Shown here: in pieces, positions 1-7,365 of the stretch | Layout of the letters: each line of letters opens with the position of its first letter | How positions within the stretch are numbered: position 1 is the first letter of the stretch | DNA from: Microthrixaceae bacterium | Lineage (GTDB): Bacteria; Actinomycetota; Acidimicrobiia; Acidimicrobiales; Microtrichaceae | Assembly (NCBI GenBank): GCA_023958095.1 | Contig: JAMLGJ010000001.1 | Location: forward strand, 1-64,000 | Direction: 5' to 3' | Length of the DNA: 64,000 nt | The notes under the pieces: model-generated | Databases searched by the model: none | What the model saw: the letters and a program-made list of their open reading frames with translations, nothing else | What the model was told of the DNA's origin: nothing | Made by a program: the position numbers and the translations under genes

Positions 1-1043
1 CGGTCGTCCTGCACGTTGCACACGAGGGGGACCCCGCTGGTCCCGGCGGAGCCACCCGCACCGGCGGCACCGCCACCGGTCCCCGAGCCCACCACGCCGT
101 TCTGGCCGGGATGGGCGTCACAGCTCGTGCAGATGCCGGGCCAGATGCAGTTGTGGTCGATCGCTCCGCCCTTGCCGCCGTTGCCGCCGTTGTTCGGCCC
201 GGTCGCGCCCGCGCCGCCGGCTCCGGCCGAGCTCGTGTCACAGCCGCCGGGTTCGAAACCGTCGGCCCCGGCGGCACCGCTCGCAGCGGATGCCGACCAA
301 CCACCGCTGCCCGGGGTGCCGTCGGCGCCGGTCCCGCCGGTGCCACCGGTGATCGACAACGAGTCGAGCACCAGGTCGTCGGTCGAGTCGCGGACGAACA
401 CGCCGAAGCTGTCCTGGCCCGCTGCGGCCGCAACACCCTGGACCGCCAGGTCCGCGACCGTGGTCGGGATGTCCACGCCGTCCGCGAGGATCGCAACCGG
501 ACCACCGACAGCGGCGTCGAACGAGGCGGACACGGTGGCGGTGGTTGCGCCCTGGGCATCGAGGCCGCGCTTGAAGTTCTGCCCGAACCCGCCGCGCACC
601 TCGAGGCCCTCGGTGACCGAGAACTTGCCGTAGCTGCCCCCGGCGACCGCGACGGTGGAACGTCCCTCGGTCACGGCGCGGGCCTGACCCTGGGTGATCG
701 AGTCACACGGTTCGGTGATGTCACCACAGGTGGAGCTGTCGACACCGCCCACGTCCTTCACGAACACGATGTCGGTGGCAACGCCGTCGACACCGTCGCA
801 GTTCGAATCGGTGTTGTCGGCGTCCAACTCGTCGGGCGCACCCGGGTAGATCGAGTCGTCGGTGTCGTCGCAGTCGATGCCCTCCACGTAGCCGTCACCG
901 TCGTTGTCCTGTGGCGGTGCGGTGGTCGTGGTCGTCGAGGTGGAGGTGGTGGTGCCTCCGCCACCCGTCGGAGGGGTGCACGCTGCAGCGAACGTGACGG
1001 CTGCGACTGCAAGAACGGGCAGCGCCCGCAGGTACCTGGTCAT
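1..1043 (-). CDS. Surface lipoprotein with Asp-rich metal-binding motif and Gly-rich region (3' end outside window)
   Basis: The frame is open from an ATG at 1043 to the window edge, so at least 347 residues are present and the C-terminus is missing. The first 20 residues form a lipoprotein signal with lipobox FAAAC. A Thr-rich spacer follows, then an Asp-rich stretch (DNDGDGY, DCDDTDDSIYPGA) of the kind called 'putative metal-binding motif' in myxobacterial and other surface proteins. Further on, beta-rich sequence (VADLAVQGV, LVLDSLSITGG) resembles a right-handed beta-helix and passes into a Gly/Ala/Ser-rich, PE_PGRS-like region with several Cys. An exported, lipid-anchored surface protein is inferred; ligand and function are unknown. 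Confidence 0.7.
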   Translation of the reverse strand, partial: MTRYLRALPVLAVAAVTFAAACTPPTGGGGTTTSTSTTTTTAPPQDNDGDGYVEGIDCDDTDDSIYPGAPDELDADNTDSNCDGVDGVATDIVFVKDVGGVDSSTCGDITEPCDSITQGQARAVTEGRSTVAVAGGSYGKFSVTEGLEVRGGFGQNFKRGLDAQGATTATVSASFDAAVGGPVAILADGVDIPTTVADLAVQGVAAAAGQDSFGVFVRDSTDDLVLDSLSITGGTGGTGADGTPGSGGWSASAASGAAGADGFEPGGCDTSSAGAGGAGATGPNNGGNGGKGGAIDHNCIWPGICTSCDAHPGQNGVVGSGTGGGAAGAGGSAGTSGVPLVCNVQDD

Positions 1044-1252
1044 GGAATCCTCCCTCGGAGCCCCGGGGCGCCTGCGCGCCCCCCGAGCCGACCCGCATCA
1101 CCGGAACGGCCTCGCCCAAGGATCGTCGAAGCCCGGAAATGAGTCAAGGGACGCGACCGGCGTGCCGATACTCCCGCCCGCCCAACACGCCGCAGCACCG
1201 AGAGAGCTGTATCGTGGCTGCTCCACTGCCTCGTTCGGATTCAGGAGGGCAC

Positions 1253-1591
1253 ATGGCACGCAGGTCGGACAAGCCGGTCACACCCCGCCCCGGCATCCTC
1301 TGGCGCCTCTGCGTGATGGGAGGCCTCGGCACGATGATCGCGGTGAGCGTGGACGACAACGCCTGGGAGGCGTTCGACGATGCCACCGGCGGCACCGTCG
1401 ACCGGGACACGATCCGCGCCGCCACCGGGGCCACCGTCGGCCTCCACGTGCTCGAGGCGCTGATCTCGTGGATCATCGCCAGGCGCGCAGGTCTGGACCG
1501 GCCGCGCAGGTGGGCGTTGTCGACGCTGCTCTGGGGATTCCCCGTGCACCGCCGCCTGCGCAAGGCGCGACGCATGGAACTCGCTGCATGA
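1253..1591 (+). CDS. Small membrane protein, possibly TMEM254/DUF4499-like
   Basis: 112 residues from the ATG at 1253, chosen because AGGAGG lies 4 nt upstream; an upstream in-frame start at 1139 has no such site. Two or three hydrophobic stretches are visible (LWRLCVMGGLGTMIAVSV and GLHVLEALISWIIA), and the C-terminus is basic (RRLRKARR). The pattern of a helix containing HVLEA followed by a Trp-rich segment (WALSTLLWGFPVHRRL) recalls the TMEM254/DUF4499 family, but this is a pattern impression only. It stands alone between a divergent lipoprotein gene and the convergent menB. Function unknown. Confidence 0.55.
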   Translation: MARRSDKPVTPRPGILWRLCVMGGLGTMIAVSVDDNAWEAFDDATGGTVDRDTIRAATGATVGLHVLEALISWIIARRAGLDRPRRWALSTLLWGFPVHRRLRKARRMELAA

Positions 1592-1637
1592 CACACGTGG
1601 CGACGGGACCGTTCCCCTGCGGGTCGGTCCCCCGGGT

Positions 1638-2561
1638 TCAGAAGTGCCAGGGGAACGCCGACCAGTCCGGCGGGCGCTTCTCGAGGAACGAGTCCCTGCC
1701 CTCGGCGGCCTCGTCGGTCATGTAGGCGAGGCGCGTCGCCTCACCCGCGAACACCTGCTGGCCGACCAGGCCGTCGTCCACGAGGTTGAACGCGAACTTG
1801 AGCATCCGTTGGGCGGTGGGACTCTTGGCGAGCACCTTGCGGCCCCAGTCGAGGGCCACCTGCTCCAGCTGGTCGTGTGGCACCACGGCGTTGACCATGC
1901 CCATCCGGTGTGCGTCCCGGGCTGAGTACTCCTCCCCGAGGAAGAAGATCTCACGGGCGAACTTCTGGCCCACCTGACGGGCCAGGTAGGCCGACCCGAA
2001 CCCACCGTCGAAGCTCGCCACGTCCGCGTCGGTCTGCTTGAACCTGGCGTGCTCCTCGCTGGCGATGGTCAGGTCGGCCACCACGTGGAGGCTGTGGCCG
2101 CCACCGGCCGCCCAACCGGGCACGACCGCGATCACGACCTTGGGCATCGTGCGGATCAGGCGTTGCACCTCGAGGATGTGCAACCTGCCGGTGCGCGCGG
2201 GGTCGATCGCCGCGGGGTCCACCCCCGGTACCCCCTCGGCGTCGTTCTCGGTGTAGCGGTAGCCGTCGCGTCCCCGGATGCGTTGGTCACCACCCGAGCA
2301 GAACGCCCAGCCGCCGTCGCGGGGCGAAGGTCCGTTGCCGGTGAGAAGGACGCATCCCACGTCCGGGCTCTGCCGGGCATGGTCGAGCACCCGGTAGAGC
2401 TCGTCGACGGTCGAGGGCCGGAACGCGTTGCGCACCTCCGGACGGTCGAAGGCCACACGCACCACTCCGGTGTCCACCGCACGGTGGTAGGTGATGTCGG
2501 TCAGGTGGAATCCCTCGACCTGGGTCCACGCGGATGGGTCGAAGATCTCCGAGACGGCCAT
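1638..2561 (-). CDS. menB: 1,4-dihydroxy-2-naphthoyl-CoA synthase
   Basis: 307 residues with the crotonase fold. MenB closes the second ring in menaquinone synthesis by Dieckmann-type cyclisation of o-succinylbenzoyl-CoA. The family is recognised from FDRPEVRNAFRP near the N-terminus and from FCSGGDQRIRGRDGYRY, the long MenB-specific loop after the oxyanion-hole region. IVKVVIAVVPGWAAGGG-type sequence (PKVVIAVVPGWAAGGGHSL) and the C-terminal PPDWSAFPW are also typical. The start is an ATG only 8 nt after TAGACT (2570-2575, minus strand), so the transcript may be leaderless. No other men genes are in the window. Menaquinone would be the respiratory quinone, as usual in Actinomycetota. Confidence 0.93.
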   Translation of the reverse strand: MAVSEIFDPSAWTQVEGFHLTDITYHRAVDTGVVRVAFDRPEVRNAFRPSTVDELYRVLDHARQSPDVGCVLLTGNGPSPRDGGWAFCSGGDQRIRGRDGYRYTENDAEGVPGVDPAAIDPARTGRLHILEVQRLIRTMPKVVIAVVPGWAAGGGHSLHVVADLTIASEEHARFKQTDADVASFDGGFGSAYLARQVGQKFAREIFFLGEEYSARDAHRMGMVNAVVPHDQLEQVALDWGRKVLAKSPTAQRMLKFAFNLVDDGLVGQQVFAGEATRLAYMTDEAAEGRDSFLEKRPPDWSAFPWHF

Positions 2562-2608
2562 GGCGCCGGAGTCTATTTACCGGGCGGGTGCCATCCGGAG
2601 CCCGGGGA

Positions 2609-3892
2609 TCAGTCGTCGGAGCTGGTGCCCAGGTAGTCGGGTGCCCGCTGGTAGGCGGTGATCGAACTCTTGCCGGCGGACAACTCCGCGGCGACTGCGG
2701 CGATCACACCGGGCACCACGAACGACGGACGCCCGGTCGTCTCGGCGACGAACATGATGGCGGCCAGCGGAACCCGGTACCCGGCGGACAGGAACGCTGC
2801 GATGCCGACCACCGCGTACAGCGACTCCTCGGCCGACTCCACGAACCCTCCCACCGCCCGACCGAGCAGCGCCCCCGCCACCACGAGCGGGATGAACAGG
2901 CCACCCACGCCCCCACCGGCCACCGAGGCGGTCGACGCGATCATGCGGAGTCCGAACACGGCCACCAACAGCCACACACCCACCGTCGGGTCGAGCGCCC
3001 AACGCACCACGCCGAGGCCGCTCTCGAGGGTGAGGCTCTCGCCGGTGAGGGGCCTCACCACGGCGAACGCACCGACTATGAGCACACCTGCGACGGTGAC
3101 ACGGATCGCGGGGTTCGTCTCCGACGCGTACTTCTTGGCGAACCGGATTGCCGCCGAGAAGCCCCGCGCGCACAGGCCCGAGAGCACCCCCACCGCGGCC
3201 GCCGCCGCGAGGTTCTTGCCCTCGAAACCGCGCACCCCCTCGATCGCCAGCAGGGGCGTCGTGTCCTCGAGGGTGACGAACACCAGGTATCCCGACACCG
3301 CCGCCACCAGAGCGGGCAACAGGGACTTGCGACCGAGGTCGTCACGAAAGGGCGACTCGAGTGCGAACACCGCACCGGTGGCGGGGGCCTTGAAGATCGC
3401 CGCGATGCCCGCGGCGGCACCGGCCACGAGCAGGGTCCTTCGGTTGCCCCGGAAGCGCGGTGGGAGGCGCTTGTGGATGGACGACCCGATCGTGGCACCC
3501 ATGTAGACCGACGGCCCCTCCAGCCCGAGTGCCCCGCCGCTGCCGAGGGTTGCCACCGAGGCGGCGATCCTGGCGATCCCGCGACGCAGCGGCATCCGGT
3601 AGCCGGGATCATGGAAGCTCCGTATGTACTCATCGGAGGTGGCCGGCGTTGCATTCGGTCCCCCGTAGCGGAGGATCACCGCGGTCAGCGCCAGTCCCAG
3701 TGCGGGTACCAGCCCCTGCATCCACAGCGGGGCGCCGATGACCGTCTCGACCAGCACCTCCACGACCAACCACTCGTAGGCCGCGACCGCCATGCCCGTG
3801 ACCGCGCCCGTGACCGCCGACAACAGGACCACCTGGCGCGACTGCACGGCGAGGCTGCGAAGCTCGTCGTACCACCATTGTGGGAGTGTCAC
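2609..3892 (-). CDS. CLC-family chloride channel / Cl-/H+ antiporter
   Basis: 427 residues, about ten hydrophobic helices. The CLC selectivity motifs are visible: GSGGALGLEGPSVYMG (the G-x-E-G-P motif with the gating glutamate) and GVGGLFIPLVVAGALLG (the GxFxP motif), plus a late SAGYRVPLAAIMFVAE segment. It should move chloride across the cytoplasmic membrane; channel or proton-coupled exchange cannot be told apart here. The GTG start lies 6 nt after TAGTTT (3899-3904, minus strand), a leaderless arrangement. There are no CBS domains at the C-terminus. It is probably a single-gene unit between menB and the aminotransferase, all on the minus strand. Confidence 0.9.
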   Translation of the reverse strand: MTLPQWWYDELRSLAVQSRQVVLLSAVTGAVTGMAVAAYEWLVVEVLVETVIGAPLWMQGLVPALGLALTAVILRYGGPNATPATSDEYIRSFHDPGYRMPLRRGIARIAASVATLGSGGALGLEGPSVYMGATIGSSIHKRLPPRFRGNRRTLLVAGAAAGIAAIFKAPATGAVFALESPFRDDLGRKSLLPALVAAVSGYLVFVTLEDTTPLLAIEGVRGFEGKNLAAAAAVGVLSGLCARGFSAAIRFAKKYASETNPAIRVTVAGVLIVGAFAVVRPLTGESLTLESGLGVVRWALDPTVGVWLLVAVFGLRMIASTASVAGGGVGGLFIPLVVAGALLGRAVGGFVESAEESLYAVVGIAAFLSAGYRVPLAAIMFVAETTGRPSFVVPGVIAAVAAELSAGKSSITAYQRAPDYLGTSSDD

Positions 3893-3951
3893 GGAGCGAA
3901 ACTAACCGCGGCCCCGCGGCTGCTCGAAGTCCGGCCGCCCGACCACGGGTG

Positions 3952-5295
3952 TCAACCGGTCACGAACGCGTCGGCCACCTCGAGGGCTTCGTCGAGGCGG
4001 TCCAGTCCGCTGGTGAGGTCGGCCTCGTCGATCACCAGCGGGGGTGCCACGTGGATCCGGTTGTACTGGGCGAAGGGCCACACCCCCTTCGCACGCACGG
4101 CTGCCAGCACCTCGTTCATGGGTCCTGCGGCCTCCCCGGAGGCGTTGAAGGGAACCAGCATCTCGCGGGTCGCGGGGTCGCGCACCAGTTCGACCGCGAA
4201 GAAGCAGCCGAGCCCGCGCACCTCTCCGACACTCCGATGGGACTCGCTCAGCTTCTCGAGCCTGGGTCCGATGACCTCGGCGCCCAGGCGGGCGGAGCGT
4301 GCCACGAGGTCGTCGTCCTCGAAGATCCTCATCGATTCCACGGCAGCGGCACAGGCGAGCGGGTGTCCGCTGTAGGTGAGCCCACCCGGGTACGGCCTCG
4401 TGGCGAAGCTGGCTGCCACCTCCTCGGAGATGATCACCCCGCCGAGGGGCACGTAGCCGGAATTGACACCTTTCGCGAAGGTGATCAGGTCGGGGGTCAC
4501 TCCCCAGTGGTCGACCCCGAACCACTCACCGAGTCGCCCGAACCCGACCATCACCTCGTCGGAGATCATGAGGATGCCGTTGCGGGTGCACAGCTCCCTG
4601 ACCCCCTGCAGGTAGCCGGGCGGAGGAACCAGCACGCCGTTGGTGCCCACCACGGTCTCGAGGATCAGCGCCGCGATCGTCGAGGGACCCTCCATGGCGA
4701 TGACCTCCTCGAGGTGCGCGAGGGCGCGTTCGCACTCCTGTTCCTCGGTGGTCGCCCCGAACGACGAGCGGTACAGGTAGGGACCGAAGAAGTGCACCGA
4801 ACCCGGCACCGTCGGTTCGCTCGCCCAGCGACGGGGTTCCCCCGTGGCTGCGATCGCCGCCGCAGTCGCGCCGTGGTAGCTGCGGTAGGCCGAGAGGACC
4901 TTGTGCCCACCGGTGTGGAGCTTGGCCATGCGCAGGGCGTTCTCCACGGCCTCGGCTCCCCCGTTGGTGAAGAACACCGAGTCGAGGCCCTCCGGGGCGT
5001 GCTCCGCGATCATCGCTGCCGCTGTGGAACGCGCATCGTTGGCGAACACGGGGGCGATCGTGCAAAGGGTCTCGGCCTGGGTCCGGATGGCCTCGATCAT
5101 CCGCGGGTGCTGGTGGCCGAGGTTCAGGTTGACGAGCTGGGAGGAGAAGTCGATGAACTCGTTCCCGTCGTGGTCCCAGAACCGCCCACCGGAACCGCCA
5201 GCCACCGGTACCGGCTGGATCAGGTCCTGGGCCGACCACGAATGGAAGACGTGTGCACGGTCCGCTGCTGTGGATTCTGCGTTGCTGGTCATCAT
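3952..5295 (-). CDS. Class III PLP-dependent aminotransferase, taurine/omega-amino acid:pyruvate type
   Basis: 447 residues. The PLP lysine sits in ITFAKGVNSGYVPLGG and the cofactor-binding Asp in ILMISDEVMVGFGR. VFFTNGGAEAVENALRMAK and YHGATAAAIAATG are further family blocks. The N-terminal HVFHSWSAQ recalls taurine-pyruvate aminotransferases, so an omega-amino donor with pyruvate as acceptor is a reasonable guess; substrate is not provable. The frame extends far upstream, but that extension is only antisense to other genes; the double ATG at 5292-5295 follows a GGGGAG ribosome-binding site. The divergent neighbour starts at 5569. Confidence 0.85.
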   Translation of the reverse strand: MMTSNAESTAADRAHVFHSWSAQDLIQPVPVAGGSGGRFWDHDGNEFIDFSSQLVNLNLGHQHPRMIEAIRTQAETLCTIAPVFANDARSTAAAMIAEHAPEGLDSVFFTNGGAEAVENALRMAKLHTGGHKVLSAYRSYHGATAAAIAATGEPRRWASEPTVPGSVHFFGPYLYRSSFGATTEEQECERALAHLEEVIAMEGPSTIAALILETVVGTNGVLVPPPGYLQGVRELCTRNGILMISDEVMVGFGRLGEWFGVDHWGVTPDLITFAKGVNSGYVPLGGVIISEEVAASFATRPYPGGLTYSGHPLACAAAVESMRIFEDDDLVARSARLGAEVIGPRLEKLSESHRSVGEVRGLGCFFAVELVRDPATREMLVPFNASGEAAGPMNEVLAAVRAKGVWPFAQYNRIHVAPPLVIDEADLTSGLDRLDEALEVADAFVTG

Positions 5296-5381
5296 GGGCT
5301 CCCCGGTGTGAGGCTGTGGACAATACCGTGGAGCGCAGCAACGCCGACCAGGGAGTGATCCGGCCGGGGAGGGGACAGATG

Positions 5382-5414
5382 CTGCATGTGGAACAGCCCT
5401 GCATGTGGAACAGC
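5382..5414. repeat. 16-bp direct repeat (two copies, 17-bp period)
   Basis: CTGCATGTGGAACAGC occurs at 5382-5397 and again at 5399-5414. It lies in the 273-bp divergent intergenic region between the aminotransferase (start 5295, minus) and the hydroxylase (start 5569, plus). It could be a tandem protein-binding site or a slippage duplication. Confidence 0.8.
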
Positions 5415-5466
5415 GCCGTCCCCCACGTCCGTATCTGCATCGGCTCGGCCGACAGGGCAGTCTTGT

Positions 5467-5505
5467 GTGGCACGACCACTTGCGTGGCACGACAAGTGGC
5501 ACGAC
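5467..5505. repeat. Three copies of GTGGCACGAC with an embedded hairpin
   Basis: GTGGCACGAC is found at 5467-5476, 5484-5493 and 5496-5505. An inverted repeat CCACTTG (5476-5482) / CAAGTGG (5493-5499) overlaps the second and third copies. The site is about 65 bp upstream of the hydroxylase ATG, so a regulatory role for that gene is possible. Confidence 0.75.
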
Positions 5506-5568
5506 AAGAGGCACCGGTGAACCCGCAACGGAACCACCGGTGCCGGGGAGGACCGAAGGGAACGAACG

Positions 5569-6816
5569 ATGGTTGACCTGACCGTGGCAGCAATCCCCTT
5601 CTACTTCGCGACCATGGGGGCCGAGGCCCTCTGGCACCGCCGGCGACGCGAGGCGGGCATCACCTCGCCCGGGGACTACGAGCGCAACGACACGCTCACC
5701 AGCCTTGCGATGGGCGTCGGGAGCCTCGTCGTACCCGCGCTGTCCGCGCCGGTGATGGAACGCTTCGAACTCGGGCGCGGCAGGTGGGCCCGCACCGCCC
5801 TGGCCGTCGCCGGCGGGGCGGCCCTCACGGCCATCTCCGCGGACGCGGTGGCCCGGGCGAACGACCTGGAGGCCGGACAACTGCCCGAGCCCGACACAGG
5901 GGCCGGCCCCGTGGGGAGTTCGCCCTCGCGGCGACAGCGCCGCAACAGGATCCGCGAGGTGGCCAGACGGGTGGGCGGATCGGCGGCGCTCACGGCCATC
6001 GCCGGGACCGGAGCGGTGATCGCCGGCACCTGGGCCAACCGCACCGCCGCCAAACGGCTCTGGAAGCACCGGGTACTGCCCGACTGGGGTGAGCGATGGC
6101 CCGCCGCTGTTGCAGCGGTGTTCGCCTGGGACGCCATCTACTACTGGAACCACCGGATCCAGCACGAGGCCAGGTACCTGTGGGCGATCCACGTCGTGCA
6201 CCACTCCAGCGAGCACTACAACCTCTCGACCGCCCTGCGCCAGCCCGTCTCGGACGCCCTCGGAACGTTCGTCCCCTACGGGTTGATGTCGCTGCTCGGC
6301 ATCCGCCCCGCCCTCATCGAACAGGCACGGGCGGTGAACCTGATCTACCAGTACTGGATCCACACCGAGGCGATCCGTTCGCTGGGTCCGCTCGAGAAGG
6401 TCCTGAACACCCCGTCGCACCACCGCGCGCACCACGGCTCGAACCGGCAGTACCTGGACCGCAACCACGGCAGCATCCTGATCATCTGGGACAAGCTCTT
6501 CGGCACGTTCGAACCGGAGGACGAAGAGGTCGTGTACGGCCTGACCAGGAACATCGACACCTTCAACCCCCTCCGGGTGGCGGGCCACGAGTACGTCGAC
6601 ATCGCCACCGACGTGGTGGGTGCCGATGGATGGGCGGAGCGTGTCGGCTACGTGGTGAGGGGACCGGGGTGGGCCTACGAGCGACGGGCTGCAAAGGGTC
6701 TCTCCCAGCCACCCGGCGCGGAGGCACCCCACGAGCCACTGGAAGGCCCGGGAGGCGCCGGAACCGCTGCCGGTGCGACGCTGGCCGGTGCCGGCAGCGA
6801 CGTGGTCGGTCACTGA
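5569..6816 (+). CDS. Sterol desaturase / fatty acid hydroxylase family membrane protein
   Basis: 415 residues. The eight-histidine signature of the di-iron family is present: HRIQH (about residue 195), HVVHHSSEHYN (about 210) and HHRAHHGSN (about 284). Hydrophobic helices flank these boxes. The family inserts oxygen or a double bond into lipids (sterols, fatty acids, carotenoids); the substrate here is unknown. An Arg/Ala-rich insert of about 60 residues (around 110-150) and a Gly/Ala-rich low-complexity C-terminal tail are unusual additions. The next gene starts immediately after its stop codon. Confidence 0.85.
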   Translation: MVDLTVAAIPFYFATMGAEALWHRRRREAGITSPGDYERNDTLTSLAMGVGSLVVPALSAPVMERFELGRGRWARTALAVAGGAALTAISADAVARANDLEAGQLPEPDTGAGPVGSSPSRRQRRNRIREVARRVGGSAALTAIAGTGAVIAGTWANRTAAKRLWKHRVLPDWGERWPAAVAAVFAWDAIYYWNHRIQHEARYLWAIHVVHHSSEHYNLSTALRQPVSDALGTFVPYGLMSLLGIRPALIEQARAVNLIYQYWIHTEAIRSLGPLEKVLNTPSHHRAHHGSNRQYLDRNHGSILIIWDKLFGTFEPEDEEVVYGLTRNIDTFNPLRVAGHEYVDIATDVVGADGWAERVGYVVRGPGWAYERRAAKGLSQPPGAEAPHEPLEGPGGAGTAAGATLAGAGSDVVGH

Positions 6817-7284
6817 GTGGTGGCCGCCCGTGATGGGTCCGGGACCCACTTCACCCTGGTGCTGCTCGACGCGGACACCGTCGCCGGTTGGCGGCGCGCC
6901 ACCCCTTCGCTCGGCCAGCTGCGACGTGCCACCTCGGACCTGATCCGTCAGTACCCCCAGGTGAAGGTGGCGGTCGTGGCCGACCCGTCCATCAAGTGGG
7001 CACTCGACGACAGCGAGCACGATGCCTTCGAGGAGGCGATCGTGCAGCGCGCGGTTGTCTGTGCTCCGGCCGGCACCAGCGACGGCACCGACGGTTGGGT
7101 GGCAGCGATCGTGGACCGTGCCCGCCGCAACGGCGACACGGTCGCGATGGTCACCGACCGGGCGGTCAGCGGGGTGCCCGTGGTGCGCCTCGGACACGCC
7201 GACGGCGGCTTCACCTTCGACCTCGACGGAGCTCGGGAGGTGGAAGCCAGGCCGGCTCCGCAATGGCGGCGCCGCAGGCGCTGA
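6817..7284 (+). CDS. NYN/PIN-like (Zc3h12a-type) putative ribonuclease domain protein
   Basis: 155 residues beginning with GTG directly after the stop of the hydroxylase, so translation may be coupled. The segments VAVVADPSIKWAL, VCAPAGTSDGTDGWVAAIVDRARRNGDTVAMVTDR resemble the beta-strand/acidic pattern of NYN/PIN-like domains (early Asp, central DG, later D after a hydrophobic strand). This is a pattern-level match, not a proven relationship. The C-terminus is a run of Arg (QWRRRRR). No Shine-Dalgarno site is seen. If real, it would be a small nucleic-acid-binding or cleaving protein. Confidence 0.55.
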   Translation: MVAARDGSGTHFTLVLLDADTVAGWRRATPSLGQLRRATSDLIRQYPQVKVAVVADPSIKWALDDSEHDAFEEAIVQRAVVCAPAGTSDGTDGWVAAIVDRARRNGDTVAMVTDRAVSGVPVVRLGHADGGFTFDLDGAREVEARPAPQWRRRRR

Positions 7285-7365
7285 ACACCTCTCCCCAACA
7301 GCAGCGGAGGCCCTCTGCACCGGGAGTGGTCCCGACCGACCCGGCCGAACCGACAGACTGGTGCG

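Noticed and set aside
111-1142. Long plus-strand frames over the first kilobase
   Set aside because: Composition is Pro/Arg/Gly-rich and antisense to the lipoprotein frame, which has a proper signal peptide and domain motifs.
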